Positions 1 through 5,827 of a stretch of 9,041 nucleotides of DNA are shown here, in pieces. Every line of letters starts with the position of its first letter. Position 1 is the first letter of the stretch. Made by a program: the position numbers and the translations under genes. The DNA is from Bacillota bacterium (GTDB taxonomy: Bacteria > Bacillota > Clostridia > Oscillospirales > Oscillospiraceae), in assembly GCA_023393155.1 (NCBI GenBank), contig JAEWML010000091.1, positions 1 through 9,041 of the forward strand, written 5' to 3'. The notes beneath the pieces were generated by a model. The model was given only the letters and a program-made list of their open reading frames with translations. It had not been told where the DNA came from and ran no database searches.

Positions 1-77
1 GGCTCAAACTCGTATTCCTCCGCCGCCGTCCAGACCTGGTTTTTCGCCCGGCGCTGCTCGTGCTCCTGAATTTCCAT
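1..77 (-). CDS. N-terminal fragment of probable VWA-domain partner of the MoxR ATPase (partial)
   Basis: An open frame starts at the ATG read leftward from base 77 and runs without a stop to the window edge: 25 codons, beginning MEIQEHEQRR and continuing ...NQVWTAAEEYEFE. The start overlaps the stop of the upstream ATPase gene (TGATG). No Shine-Dalgarno sequence is visible before it, so translation probably depends on re-initiation by ribosomes finishing the ATPase gene. MoxR-family ATPases are normally followed by a gene for a von Willebrand factor A domain protein (NorD, CoxE or CobT-like). The short charged N-terminus with a W..A...Y.F pattern agrees with my memory of such clostridial proteins, but the VWA domain and its MIDAS motif would lie outside the window. 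The reading frame and start are well supported; the product name is inferred mainly from position. Confidence 0.6.
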   Translation of the reverse strand, partial: MEIQEHEQRRAKNQVWTAAEEYEFE

Positions 78-1000
78 CAAAGTACAAAGGCTTCCCGGCC
101 CGACAGGTCCGGCACCCGGCTTTTCACCACGTCCTCCACCAACTGGCGCTCAAACTCATCAAAGCACTTGTTCACAATGCCAAGCTCCAGCGCCCGGGCG
201 GCGGGCAGCCCCTGACGCATCAGACGGATGGAAGCAAGCAGGCCCCTCAGGTCCAGCGCCTTGGTGGAAATCTCCGCGCTGTCGCACTTCCTGCGAATGT
301 CGGTAAACAGGCTTGTCATCTGGTCGGCATAGGCGGGCTTCAACTCCGGAAACTCCCGGCGCAGCAGCTTTAGAAGATTTTCCTCCGTGATGGGCGGCAT
401 ATTGATAACAAGGAACCGGGAGGCCAGCGCTTCATTCAAGTCCCGGGTCCCGGCGTAGCCATAGTTCATGGTGGCGATAAAGCGGGTGGCATCGGACAAA
501 GGGATACGGTCGTAGCCCGGCACGTCGATGCAGCGGCGAAAGTCCAGCGCGGCGTGGAGCACGGCCAGAGATTCGTTTTTCGCCATGTTGATCTCGTCCA
601 GCACGCCGAAGCCCCCCTCCAGCGCGCAGCGGGCAATGGGGCCGTGGCGCAGCAAAACCTCCCCTCCGCAGAGGGTATCCGTTCCGATCAGAGAGGCCGC
701 GTCGGTGTTAACATAAAACGACACGTCCCACTGAGGCCGCCCGAACAGGGCGGAGAGATTCTCCGCCAAATCGTTTTTGCCCGTGGCCTTGGGGCCAGCC
801 AGCAGCAGGTGCTCGCCGCTTAAAAGGGCGGAGATGGCCTCCTCCCAGACTTCCTTGCCGTAATAGGGATAGCGGGGCTTTGGAATGCGGTAGGCCGCCG
901 CTTCCCGCACCGGGGGCTGGTGATTTCTCCAGTCCTCCGCCGCCTGCAAAAGGGCCTCGCTCACGCCCTCGGCCCGTAAAAACTCCATCAGCTCGCCCAT
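77..1000 (-). CDS. MoxR-family AAA+ ATPase
   Basis: A 307-residue AAA+ ATPase of the MoxR class, ring-forming chaperones that with a VWA-domain partner remodel or load cofactors into client enzymes (NorQ/NorD, CbbQ/CbbO and CoxD/CoxE are studied examples). Visible motifs are a Walker A loop GPKATGKN (residues 69-76), Walker B FGVLDEIN (131-138), sensor 1 around ATMNYG (N179), and a likely arginine finger in ALASRF (R195). The Walker A loop ends in Lys-Asn instead of Lys-Thr/Ser; I recall this from clostridial members, so it is probably a subfamily trait rather than damage. The frame stays open to base 1201, but I chose the ATG at 1000 because GGAGG (1006-1010) stands 5 nt before it and because the promoter at 1058-1086 lies inside the longer frame. 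The stop overlaps the next gene's start. The client protein is unknown; the divergent hydrogenase operon is one candidate by position only. Confidence 0.9.
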   Translation of the reverse strand: MGELMEFLRAEGVSEALLQAAEDWRNHQPPVREAAAYRIPKPRYPYYGKEVWEEAISALLSGEHLLLAGPKATGKNDLAENLSALFGRPQWDVSFYVNTDAASLIGTDTLCGGEVLLRHGPIARCALEGGFGVLDEINMAKNESLAVLHAALDFRRCIDVPGYDRIPLSDATRFIATMNYGYAGTRDLNEALASRFLVINMPPITEENLLKLLRREFPELKPAYADQMTSLFTDIRRKCDSAEISTKALDLRGLLASIRLMRQGLPAARALELGIVNKCFDEFERQLVEDVVKSRVPDLSGREAFVL

Positions 1001-1057
1001 ATCGTCCTCCGTTCCAAAGGCGGCTGTGCGCCGCCGCCTCGTGATTTTCCTACGTTT

Positions 1058-1086
1058 GTTATACGCGGGTTTTCCCCGCTTGTCAA
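1058..1086 (-). promoter_or_regulatory. Sigma-A promoter of the MoxR ATPase operon
   Basis: Read on the minus strand, TTGACA (1086-1081) is followed after exactly 17 nt by TATAAC (1063-1058). This is a perfect -35 box and a 5/6 -10 box. Transcription would start near base 1051, giving a leader of about 50 nt that contains a 6-bp GC hairpin (GGCGGC/GCCGCC, 1019-1024 with 1030-1035) just before the ribosome binding site. It is the best promoter match in the window. Confidence 0.75.
1065..1079. promoter_or_regulatory. Palindrome in the promoter spacer, possible operator
   Basis: GCGGG-N5-CCCGC is a perfect 5+5 bp inverted repeat lying wholly between the -35 and -10 boxes of the MoxR operon promoter. 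A protein bound here would affect polymerase access. No known regulator is recognised, and short GC palindromes occur by chance in DNA this GC-rich. Confidence 0.35.
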
Positions 1087-1101
1087 ACCTCGCCCCGGCC
1101 T

Positions 1102-1155
1102 TCCGGCGGCATTTCAAGAAAAACCAACAAAAGACGGTTGTATCTTGCCGCCGGA
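1102..1155. repeat. 10-bp inverted repeat between the divergent promoters
   Basis: TCCGGCGGCA (1102-1111) and its exact complement TGCCGCCGGA (1146-1155) are separated by 34 bp of A-rich DNA. The left arm lies 16 bp upstream of the -35 box of the leftward promoter. The right arm lies inside the -35/-10 spacer of the rightward promoter. Neither predicted transcript includes both arms, so a DNA-level role such as paired regulator sites is more plausible than an RNA hairpin. The binding factor is unknown. Confidence 0.4.
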
Positions 1156-1166
1156 GGTAGTAAACT
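1138..1166 (+). promoter_or_regulatory. Probable promoter of the hydrogenase operon
   Basis: TTGTAT (1138-1143) and TAAACT (1161-1166), each 4/6 to consensus, are spaced by 17 nt. Transcription would begin near 1173 and leave a leader of about 145 nt before the start at 1318. It is weaker than the divergent promoter, with which it stands back to back: 51 bp separate the two -35 boxes. Confidence 0.45.
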
Positions 1167-1317
1167 GACAAAAATGCTATCTCGCGGGCGCGGGTCTGCA
1201 CCGGTCAGCTTTATGGCGGCTTTCCGGAACGCGCAGGTCCCGAAGCCACACCCGCGGGCGGCTATTTTCGGGAGCTTTGCGAAGCAAACAGGAATAAGGA
1301 AAAGGAGTGAGAAGCCT
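1167..1317 (+). other. Leader region of the hydrogenase operon
   Basis: This is the stretch between the predicted promoter and the first hydrogenase-operon gene. I see no tRNA, known riboswitch or convincing small gene. It can form nested helices: CGCGGGT (1189-1195) with ACCCGCG (1250-1256), CTGC (1196-1199) with GCAG (1233-1236), and CCGG (1201-1204) with CCGG (1224-1227). The ribosome binding site AAAGGAG (1301-1307) lies outside them. The region is open in the downstream gene's frame, but the extension resembles nothing and has no ribosome binding site of its own. Confidence 0.35.
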
Positions 1318-3156
1318 ATGAGCAGACTTGACATCAACACGCCCAGTCAGGCCCAATCCGTGGTGGATCAGCTATACCGCGGCATGGAACGCCGCATCGC
1401 GGCCAGTCCTCCGGGCCTGTGCCCCATCGACATGGCGCTGAACTTTCTCAATCTCTGCCATGCCCAGACCTGCGGCAAGTGCGCCCCGTGCCGCATTGGG
1501 CTGGGGCAGCTATCCAATATGCTGAGAGGCGTTCTGGACGGAGAAGCGGATGTCCGCGCCATTCACCGCATCGAGGTGACGGCCCAGGCCATCGTGGACA
1601 CCGCCGACTGCGCCATCGGCATCAACGCCGCCCAACTGGTTCTCATGGGCCTTTTGGGCTTTCGGGACGATTATGAGGAACACATTCTCCGCCACCGCTG
1701 CTTGGGGAGCCTGAAAAACCCGGTTCCCTGCGTGGCCCTGTGCCCCGCCGGGGTGGACATTCCCGGCTACATTGCCCTCATCAACGCCGGTCGGTACGGC
1801 GACGCGGTGAAGCTCATCCGCAAGGACAACCCCTTCCCCACCGCCTGCGCCTACATCTGCGAGCACCCCTGCGAGGCCCGCTGCCGCCGGAACATGGTGG
1901 ACGACCCCCTGAACATCCGGGGACTGAAGCGATACGCCGTGGATCAGGCGGGAGAGGTCCCCCAGCCTGCCTGCGCCCCCTCCACGGGGAAGACCGTGGC
2001 CGTGGTGGGCGGCGGCCCCGGCGGATTGTCCGCCGCCTATTACCTCACATTGATGGGCCACCGCGTCACCGTGTTTGAAAAGCAAAAGCACCTGGGCGGC
2101 ATGCTGCGCTACGGTATCCCCAGCTATCGCTTTCCCCGTGAGAAGCTGGACGAGGAGATCGCCTCCATTTTGTCCCTCGGGGTGGAGGTCCACACGGAGG
2201 TAGACGTGGGCACCAACCCTTCGCTGGACGAACTGCGCCGGAAGTTTGACTGCCTGTATCTCTCCGTGGGGGCCCACACCGACAAGAAAACCGGCATTCC
2301 GGGTGAGGACAGTCTGGGCGTGGTTTCCGCAGTGGAGCTGCTTCGCCGCATCGGCGACGGGGAGCTGCCGAACTTCACAGGCATGAACGTGGTGGTCATC
2401 GGCGGAGGCAACGTGGCCATGGACGTCACCCGCTCCGCCCTCCGTCTGGGGGCGATAAAGGTTTCCTGCGTATACCGCCGTCGTCAGGCGGACATGACCG
2501 CCCAGCAGGAGGAGATAGAGGGCGCCATCGCCGAGGGCGCGGAGGTTTTGACGCTGGAAGCCCCTCTGCGGATTGAAGCCGACGAGACGGGCCGCGCGGT
2601 GGCCCTGTGGGTCAGGCCCCAGATCATCGGAGAGATGGACCGTCTGGGCCGTCCCCGACCCAACGACGCGGCCGTGGAGGCCCGGCGCATCCCCGCCGAC
2701 GTGGTGATTGTGGCCATCGGTCAGGGCATTGAAACCCATGGCTTTGAGCAAAGCGGCGTGAAAATTCAGCGAGGCGGCACAGTGCTGGCGGCTTCCAGCA
2801 CCCAGCTTCCGGACGTGGAGGGCGTGTTCGCCGGGGGCGACTGCGTGACCGGCCCCGCCACTGTCATCCGCGCCATCGCGGCGGGAAAGGTCGCCGCCGC
2901 CAATATCGACGAGTACTTAGGCTTCAACCACGAGATTGTGACCGACGTGCAGATTCCCACCCCCGACCTCTCCGACCTGCGGCCCCGGGGCCGCATCAAC
3001 ACCGGAGAGCGGGACGCGGGGGAACGCGTGCACGATTTCCAGTGTATTGAGTGCGGCTTTACCGATCAGGAGGCCCGGGAGGAATCCTCCCGTTGCCTGC
3101 GCTGCGACCACTTTGGCTATGGGATTTTTAAGGGAGGACGTGTGGAAAAATGGTAA
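1318..3156 (+). CDS. NuoF-type [4Fe-4S] / GltD-like NAD(P)H oxidoreductase, hydrogenase partner subunit
   Basis: A 612-residue cytoplasmic flavoprotein predicted to pass electrons between NAD(P)H and the hydrogenase encoded next. Domains in order are as follows. Residues about 36-125 form a NuoF-type iron-sulfur module, with CGKCAPCRIG (C52, C55, C58) and C98 as ligands. Residues 130-200 form the GltD/DPYD-like cysteine region (C138, C142, C177, C181, C185, C189), which in the family holds two [4Fe-4S] clusters. An FAD-binding Rossmann loop GGGPGG lies at 231-236. A second dinucleotide fold IGGGNVAMD (361-369) is followed by YRRR (386-389), basic residues that suggest NADPH. The FAD-closing motif GVFAGGD is at 502-508. 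A C-terminal quartet C576/C579 and C593/C596 may bind another cluster or zinc. The NuoF FMN/NADH domain is absent. The start at 1318 has AAAGGAG 10 nt upstream. The gene overlaps the hydrogenase gene by 7 nt (ATGGTAA), indicating tight co-expression. Relatives include NfnB, SfrB and GltD; bifurcating activity is possible but unproven. Confidence 0.88.
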   Translation: MSRLDINTPSQAQSVVDQLYRGMERRIAASPPGLCPIDMALNFLNLCHAQTCGKCAPCRIGLGQLSNMLRGVLDGEADVRAIHRIEVTAQAIVDTADCAIGINAAQLVLMGLLGFRDDYEEHILRHRCLGSLKNPVPCVALCPAGVDIPGYIALINAGRYGDAVKLIRKDNPFPTACAYICEHPCEARCRRNMVDDPLNIRGLKRYAVDQAGEVPQPACAPSTGKTVAVVGGGPGGLSAAYYLTLMGHRVTVFEKQKHLGGMLRYGIPSYRFPREKLDEEIASILSLGVEVHTEVDVGTNPSLDELRRKFDCLYLSVGAHTDKKTGIPGEDSLGVVSAVELLRRIGDGELPNFTGMNVVVIGGGNVAMDVTRSALRLGAIKVSCVYRRRQADMTAQQEEIEGAIAEGAEVLTLEAPLRIEADETGRAVALWVRPQIIGEMDRLGRPRPNDAAVEARRIPADVVIVAIGQGIETHGFEQSGVKIQRGGTVLAASSTQLPDVEGVFAGGDCVTGPATVIRAIAAGKVAAANIDEYLGFNHEIVTDVQIPTPDLSDLRPRGRINTGERDAGERVHDFQCIECGFTDQEAREESSRCLRCDHFGYGIFKGGRVEKW

Positions 3157-4895
3157 ATATTGAAATTAACGGACGCTCCCTTTCCGTCGCCGAGGGGGCC
3201 ACCATTTTAAGCGCCGCTCAGGAGGCGGGCATTCCCATTCCCCACCTGTGCTATCTGAAGGAAATCAACGAAATCGCCGCCTGCCGCATCTGCGTGGTGG
3301 AGCTGGAGGGGACCCAGCGGCTCATCCCCGCCTGCAACACGCAGGTGGAGGAGGGCATGGTCATCCGCACCAACAGCCCCCGGGTCCGCTCCGCCCGGAG
3401 AACCAACCTGCGCCTGATTCTCTCGGAGCACAACTCCACCTGCACCACCTGCATCCGCAGCGGAAACTGCTCCCTGCAAACCCTGTCCCACGATTTGAAC
3501 ATTCACTTTCAGCCCTACCGGCTCCAGCCGGAGAAATCCCGGGTGGATTTGGACGCCCCGGTGGTGCGGGAGGCCAGCAAGTGCATCAAGTGCATGCGCT
3601 GCGTGCAGGTCTGCGACAAGGTGCAGGGAATGCACATCTGGGACGTGGCGGGCACCGGCTCCCGCACCACGGTGGACGTGAGCTTCAACCGGCTTCTCAA
3701 AAACACGGACTGCACCTTCTGCGGCCAGTGCGTCACCCACTGCCCCACCGCCGCCCTCACCGTCCGGGACGACAGCAACAAGGTCCTGCGGGCTCTGGCT
3801 GACCCGGAGATTACGACGGTGATTCAGGTGGCCCCCGCCGTGCGGGTGGCGTGGGCGGAGGCGTTCAGCCTCTCCCCCAAGTTTGCCACTGCCGGGCGGA
3901 TGGTGGCGGCGTTGCGCCGGATGGGCTTTGACTACATCTTCGACACCAATTTTGCAGCCGACCTCACCATCATGGAGGAGGGCAGCGAGTTTTTGGAGCG
4001 GTTTACCCACCGGGGAAAGTACCGCTGGCCCATGTTCACCTCCTGCTGCCCCGGCTGGGTACGGTTTGTCAAGTCCCAGTACCCGGCGTATACGGAGTGC
4101 CTGTCCACCGCAAAGTCCCCCCAGCAGATGTTCGGCGCCATTGCCAAGAGCTACTTTGCGGAGAAGAAGGGCCTCGACCCCCATAAACTGTTTGTGGTGT
4201 CCATTATGCCCTGCTCCGCCAAAAAGGCGGAGTGCGAGCTTCCCAACATGAACGACGCCTGCGGCGATCCCGACGTGGACGCGGTGCTCACCACCCGGGA
4301 GATGGTCCGCCTGCTGCGCAGCGACTGCATCGTCCCCACGGACCTTCCGGAGGAGCCCTTTGACAGTCCCCTTGGCTCGGGCACCGGCGCGGCGGTGATT
4401 TTCGGGGCCTCCGGCGGCGTGATGGACGCGGCGCTCCGCTCCGCCTATTACCTCGCCACCAGCAAAAATCCCAAGCCGGACGCGTTTTCCAACCTCCGCA
4501 GCGGCAACCCCTGGAGGGAGGCCAGCTTTTCCATTCCCGGCGCGGGAACCGTGCGGGTGGCTGTGGTCAGCAGCCTTTCCGGCGCCCGGGAACTGATGGA
4601 AGCGGTGGAGAGCGGGGCTGCGGAATACGACTTTGTGGAGGTGATGGCCTGCCCCGGCGGCTGCGCCGGCGGCGGCGGGCAGCCCATCCATGAAGGTGCG
4701 GAAATGGCCGCTTCCCGGGGCGAGCTGCTCTGGGAGCTGGACGCGGCCAGCAAGCTACGCTTCTCCCACGAAAATCCGGACGTGAAAAGCCTTTACGGCG
4801 AATATCTCCGGGAGCCGCTGGGCAAGCGGTCCCACCATCTGCTTCACACGGATCACTCCGCCCGTGCGGTCCCCTCGGGGAAAGATTCCCGGTAA
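3150..4895 (+). CDS. hydA: [FeFe]-hydrogenase, group A, catalytic subunit
   Basis: A 581-residue monomer-type [FeFe]-hydrogenase catalysing reversible H2 formation from protons in the cytoplasm. Its layout and length match Clostridium pasteurianum CpI (574 residues). It has an N-terminal [2Fe-2S] domain (C34, C45, C48, C62), a His-ligated [4Fe-4S] (H94, C98, C101, C107), two ferredoxin clusters (C145, C148, C151, C155; C188, C191, C194, C198), and the H-cluster motifs TSCCPGW (297-303), MPCSAKKAE (353-361) and EVMACPGGCAGGGGQP (497-512). H-cluster cysteines are C300, C354, C501 and C505. The proton path residues of CpI are conserved as C299, E277, E280 and S319, so the enzyme should be active. 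The C-terminal small-subunit motif (SHENP, near 539) is present; the extra C-terminal [2Fe-2S] domain of trimeric HydA is not. The start is fixed by the ATGGTAA overlap; GGGAGG stands 12 nt before it, a long spacing consistent with coupled translation. Maturases HydE, HydF and HydG are not in the window. Confidence 0.97.
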   Translation: MVNIEINGRSLSVAEGATILSAAQEAGIPIPHLCYLKEINEIAACRICVVELEGTQRLIPACNTQVEEGMVIRTNSPRVRSARRTNLRLILSEHNSTCTTCIRSGNCSLQTLSHDLNIHFQPYRLQPEKSRVDLDAPVVREASKCIKCMRCVQVCDKVQGMHIWDVAGTGSRTTVDVSFNRLLKNTDCTFCGQCVTHCPTAALTVRDDSNKVLRALADPEITTVIQVAPAVRVAWAEAFSLSPKFATAGRMVAALRRMGFDYIFDTNFAADLTIMEEGSEFLERFTHRGKYRWPMFTSCCPGWVRFVKSQYPAYTECLSTAKSPQQMFGAIAKSYFAEKKGLDPHKLFVVSIMPCSAKKAECELPNMNDACGDPDVDAVLTTREMVRLLRSDCIVPTDLPEEPFDSPLGSGTGAAVIFGASGGVMDAALRSAYYLATSKNPKPDAFSNLRSGNPWREASFSIPGAGTVRVAVVSSLSGARELMEAVESGAAEYDFVEVMACPGGCAGGGGQPIHEGAEMAASRGELLWELDAASKLRFSHENPDVKSLYGEYLREPLGKRSHHLLHTDHSARAVPSGKDSR

Positions 4896-4899
4896 AGGC

Positions 4900-4928
4900 T
4901 TGAAATTTCACCACGCATGAAGTACCAT
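4900..4928 (+). promoter_or_regulatory. Possible ridA promoter with palindrome
   Basis: TTGAAA (4900-4905, 5/6 to consensus) and TACCAT (4923-4928, 4/6) are spaced by 17 nt, starting 5 bp after the hydrogenase stop codon. A perfect 10-bp palindrome TGAAATTTCA (4901-4910) covers the -35 box and could be an operator. No terminator with a T-run is visible between the hydrogenase gene and ridA, so read-through is also possible. Confidence 0.4.
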
Positions 4929-4961
4929 AAAAGAAATCGAACTATGGAAAGGAGTCTTTTT

Positions 4962-5333
4962 ATGAAATTGATTCACACGGAATTCGCCCCCGCCGCCATC
5001 GGCCCCTATTCTCAGGGCTATGTGGTAAACGGCCTGCTGTTCACCTCCGGCCAATTGGGGCTGGACCCCGCCACCGGCGCGATGGCGGGCGAGGACATTG
5101 TCTCTCAATCCGAACAGGTGATGAAAAACCTGTGCGCCCTGCTGGCGGCTGCGGGAAGCGACCCCTCCCGGGTGGTGAAAGCCACCTGCTTCCTCTCCGA
5201 CATGGGGAATTTCGCCGCCTTTAACGAGGTATACGGCAAATACTTTACCGAAAAGCCCGCCCGCTCCTGCGTGGCGGTGAAGACCCTGCCCAAAGACGGA
5301 CTGGTGGAAGTGGAGATCATCGCGGAGGCCTGA
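4962..5333 (+). CDS. ridA: RidA family 2-iminobutanoate/2-iminopropanoate deaminase
   Basis: A 123-residue RidA/YjgF/UK114 protein, a soluble homotrimer that hydrolyses reactive enamine/imine intermediates such as 2-aminoacrylate to the keto acid and ammonia, protecting PLP enzymes. Family signatures are GPYSQ (14-18), the FTSGQ strand (27-31), and ARSCVAVKTLPK (100-111), with R101 matching the substrate-binding arginine (Arg105 in E. coli), C103 matching Cys107 and E116 matching Glu120. The presence of this arginine supports true deaminase activity rather than one of the Rid subfamilies that lack it. The frame opens at 4917, but the ATG at 4962 has AAAGGAG (4948-4954) 7 nt upstream and fits the normal family N-terminus. 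It lies 66 bp after the hydrogenase gene on the same strand and may be partly co-transcribed with it. Confidence 0.95.
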   Translation: MKLIHTEFAPAAIGPYSQGYVVNGLLFTSGQLGLDPATGAMAGEDIVSQSEQVMKNLCALLAAAGSDPSRVVKATCFLSDMGNFAAFNEVYGKYFTEKPARSCVAVKTLPKDGLVEVEIIAEA

Positions 5334-5476
5334 CACATATGCGTTGCAGGGTGAATTTCTGAATCTTAGCTTCCCCGCTCACGGGAGAGCGAGCATTTAG
5401 AAAGGAACGTATACCCAGCCATCCGCCGACCTAAAAGCGGAATTCAATCAATCCTGTCAAAACGGAGGGCAACTCT
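5334..5476 (+). other. Intergenic region before the tautomerase gene
   Basis: There is no gene here. I see no good promoter: TTGCAG at 5344 has only a poor -10 partner. Two mutually exclusive small hairpins are possible, CGCTC/GAGCG (5376-5380 with 5387-5391) and CCCG/CGGG (5374-5377 with 5382-5385), neither followed by a T-run. The ribosome binding site GGAGGG is at 5464-5469. Transcription may continue from ridA. Confidence 0.3.
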
Positions 5477-5818
5477 ATGCCTTATATTGGGATTCACACC
5501 TCAAAGTCTCTGTCCGACCCGCAGAAGGACGCGCTTAAAACCGCGCTGGGCGCGAAAATTTCGCTTATCCCCGGGAAGAGCGAAAGCAAGCTGATGGTGG
5601 ACATTTCCGATGGGCGCACCATGTATCTGGCCGGCGAAAAGCGAGAGCTTGCCTATGTGGACGTAAAGTGCTTCGGCGCTGGCGAATTTGCGCACAAAAA
5701 GGTGTTTACAGAGGCCGCGTTTGAAGCCGTGCAGCAGACCACCGGCCTGCCTCAGGACGGAATTTACCTCACATACAGCGAATTTGAAAACTGGGGCACG
5801 CAGGGCACCATGAAATAG
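5477..5818 (+). CDS. MIF-like tautomerase (phenylpyruvate tautomerase-related)
   Basis: A 113-residue member of the tautomerase superfamily, of MIF length (about 115) rather than 4-oxalocrotonate tautomerase length (about 62). Such trimers catalyse keto-enol tautomerisation of 2-oxo acids, using an N-terminal proline freed by removal of the start Met. Pro2 is present, a lysine in the expected place (K34, matching Lys32 of MIF) follows, and the end carries YLTYSEFENWG (97-107), resembling the MIF segment with an active-site tyrosine and the conserved Gly-Trp region. The CXXC motif of mammalian MIF is missing. There is no signal peptide or membrane segment. GGAGGG lies 7 nt before the ATG. The true substrate is unknown. 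It follows ridA by 143 bp on the same strand, and both act on enol/enamine-type small molecules. Family assignment is good; a specific activity is not. Confidence 0.85.
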   Translation: MPYIGIHTSKSLSDPQKDALKTALGAKISLIPGKSESKLMVDISDGRTMYLAGEKRELAYVDVKCFGAGEFAHKKVFTEAAFEAVQQTTGLPQDGIYLTYSEFENWGTQGTMK

Positions 5819-5827
5819 GCCGACCGT

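Noticed and set aside
1056..1066. Rex-like (redox repressor) operator near TTGTTATACG
   Set aside because: Only one half resembles TTGTTAA; the second half (TTAACAA) is missing and the bases are already explained as the -10 box of the MoxR promoter.
1001..1201. N-terminal extension of the MoxR ATPase by 67 residues, starting at base 1201
   Set aside because: A near-consensus promoter lies inside it, the added residues are basic and unlike the family, and the ATG at 1000 has a well-placed GGAGG.
1138..1317. N-terminal extension of the GltD-like protein by 60 residues
   Set aside because: The extension has no ribosome binding site fitting its start, resembles no domain, and would begin at the -35 box of the predicted promoter. 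The ATG at 1318 has AAAGGAG upstream.
1510..2751. Long antisense open frame (413 codons) opposite the GltD-like gene
   Set aside because: It is a His/Gly/Ala-rich shadow caused by strong GC bias at third codon positions; it has no recognisable domain, and the plus strand encodes clear motifs.
3207..4691. Long antisense open frame (494 codons) opposite the hydrogenase
   Set aside because: Same GC-bias effect; composition is unlike a real protein and the sense strand carries every hydrogenase motif.
5373..5400. Terminator after ridA
   Set aside because: The stems are only 4-5 bp and no T-run follows.
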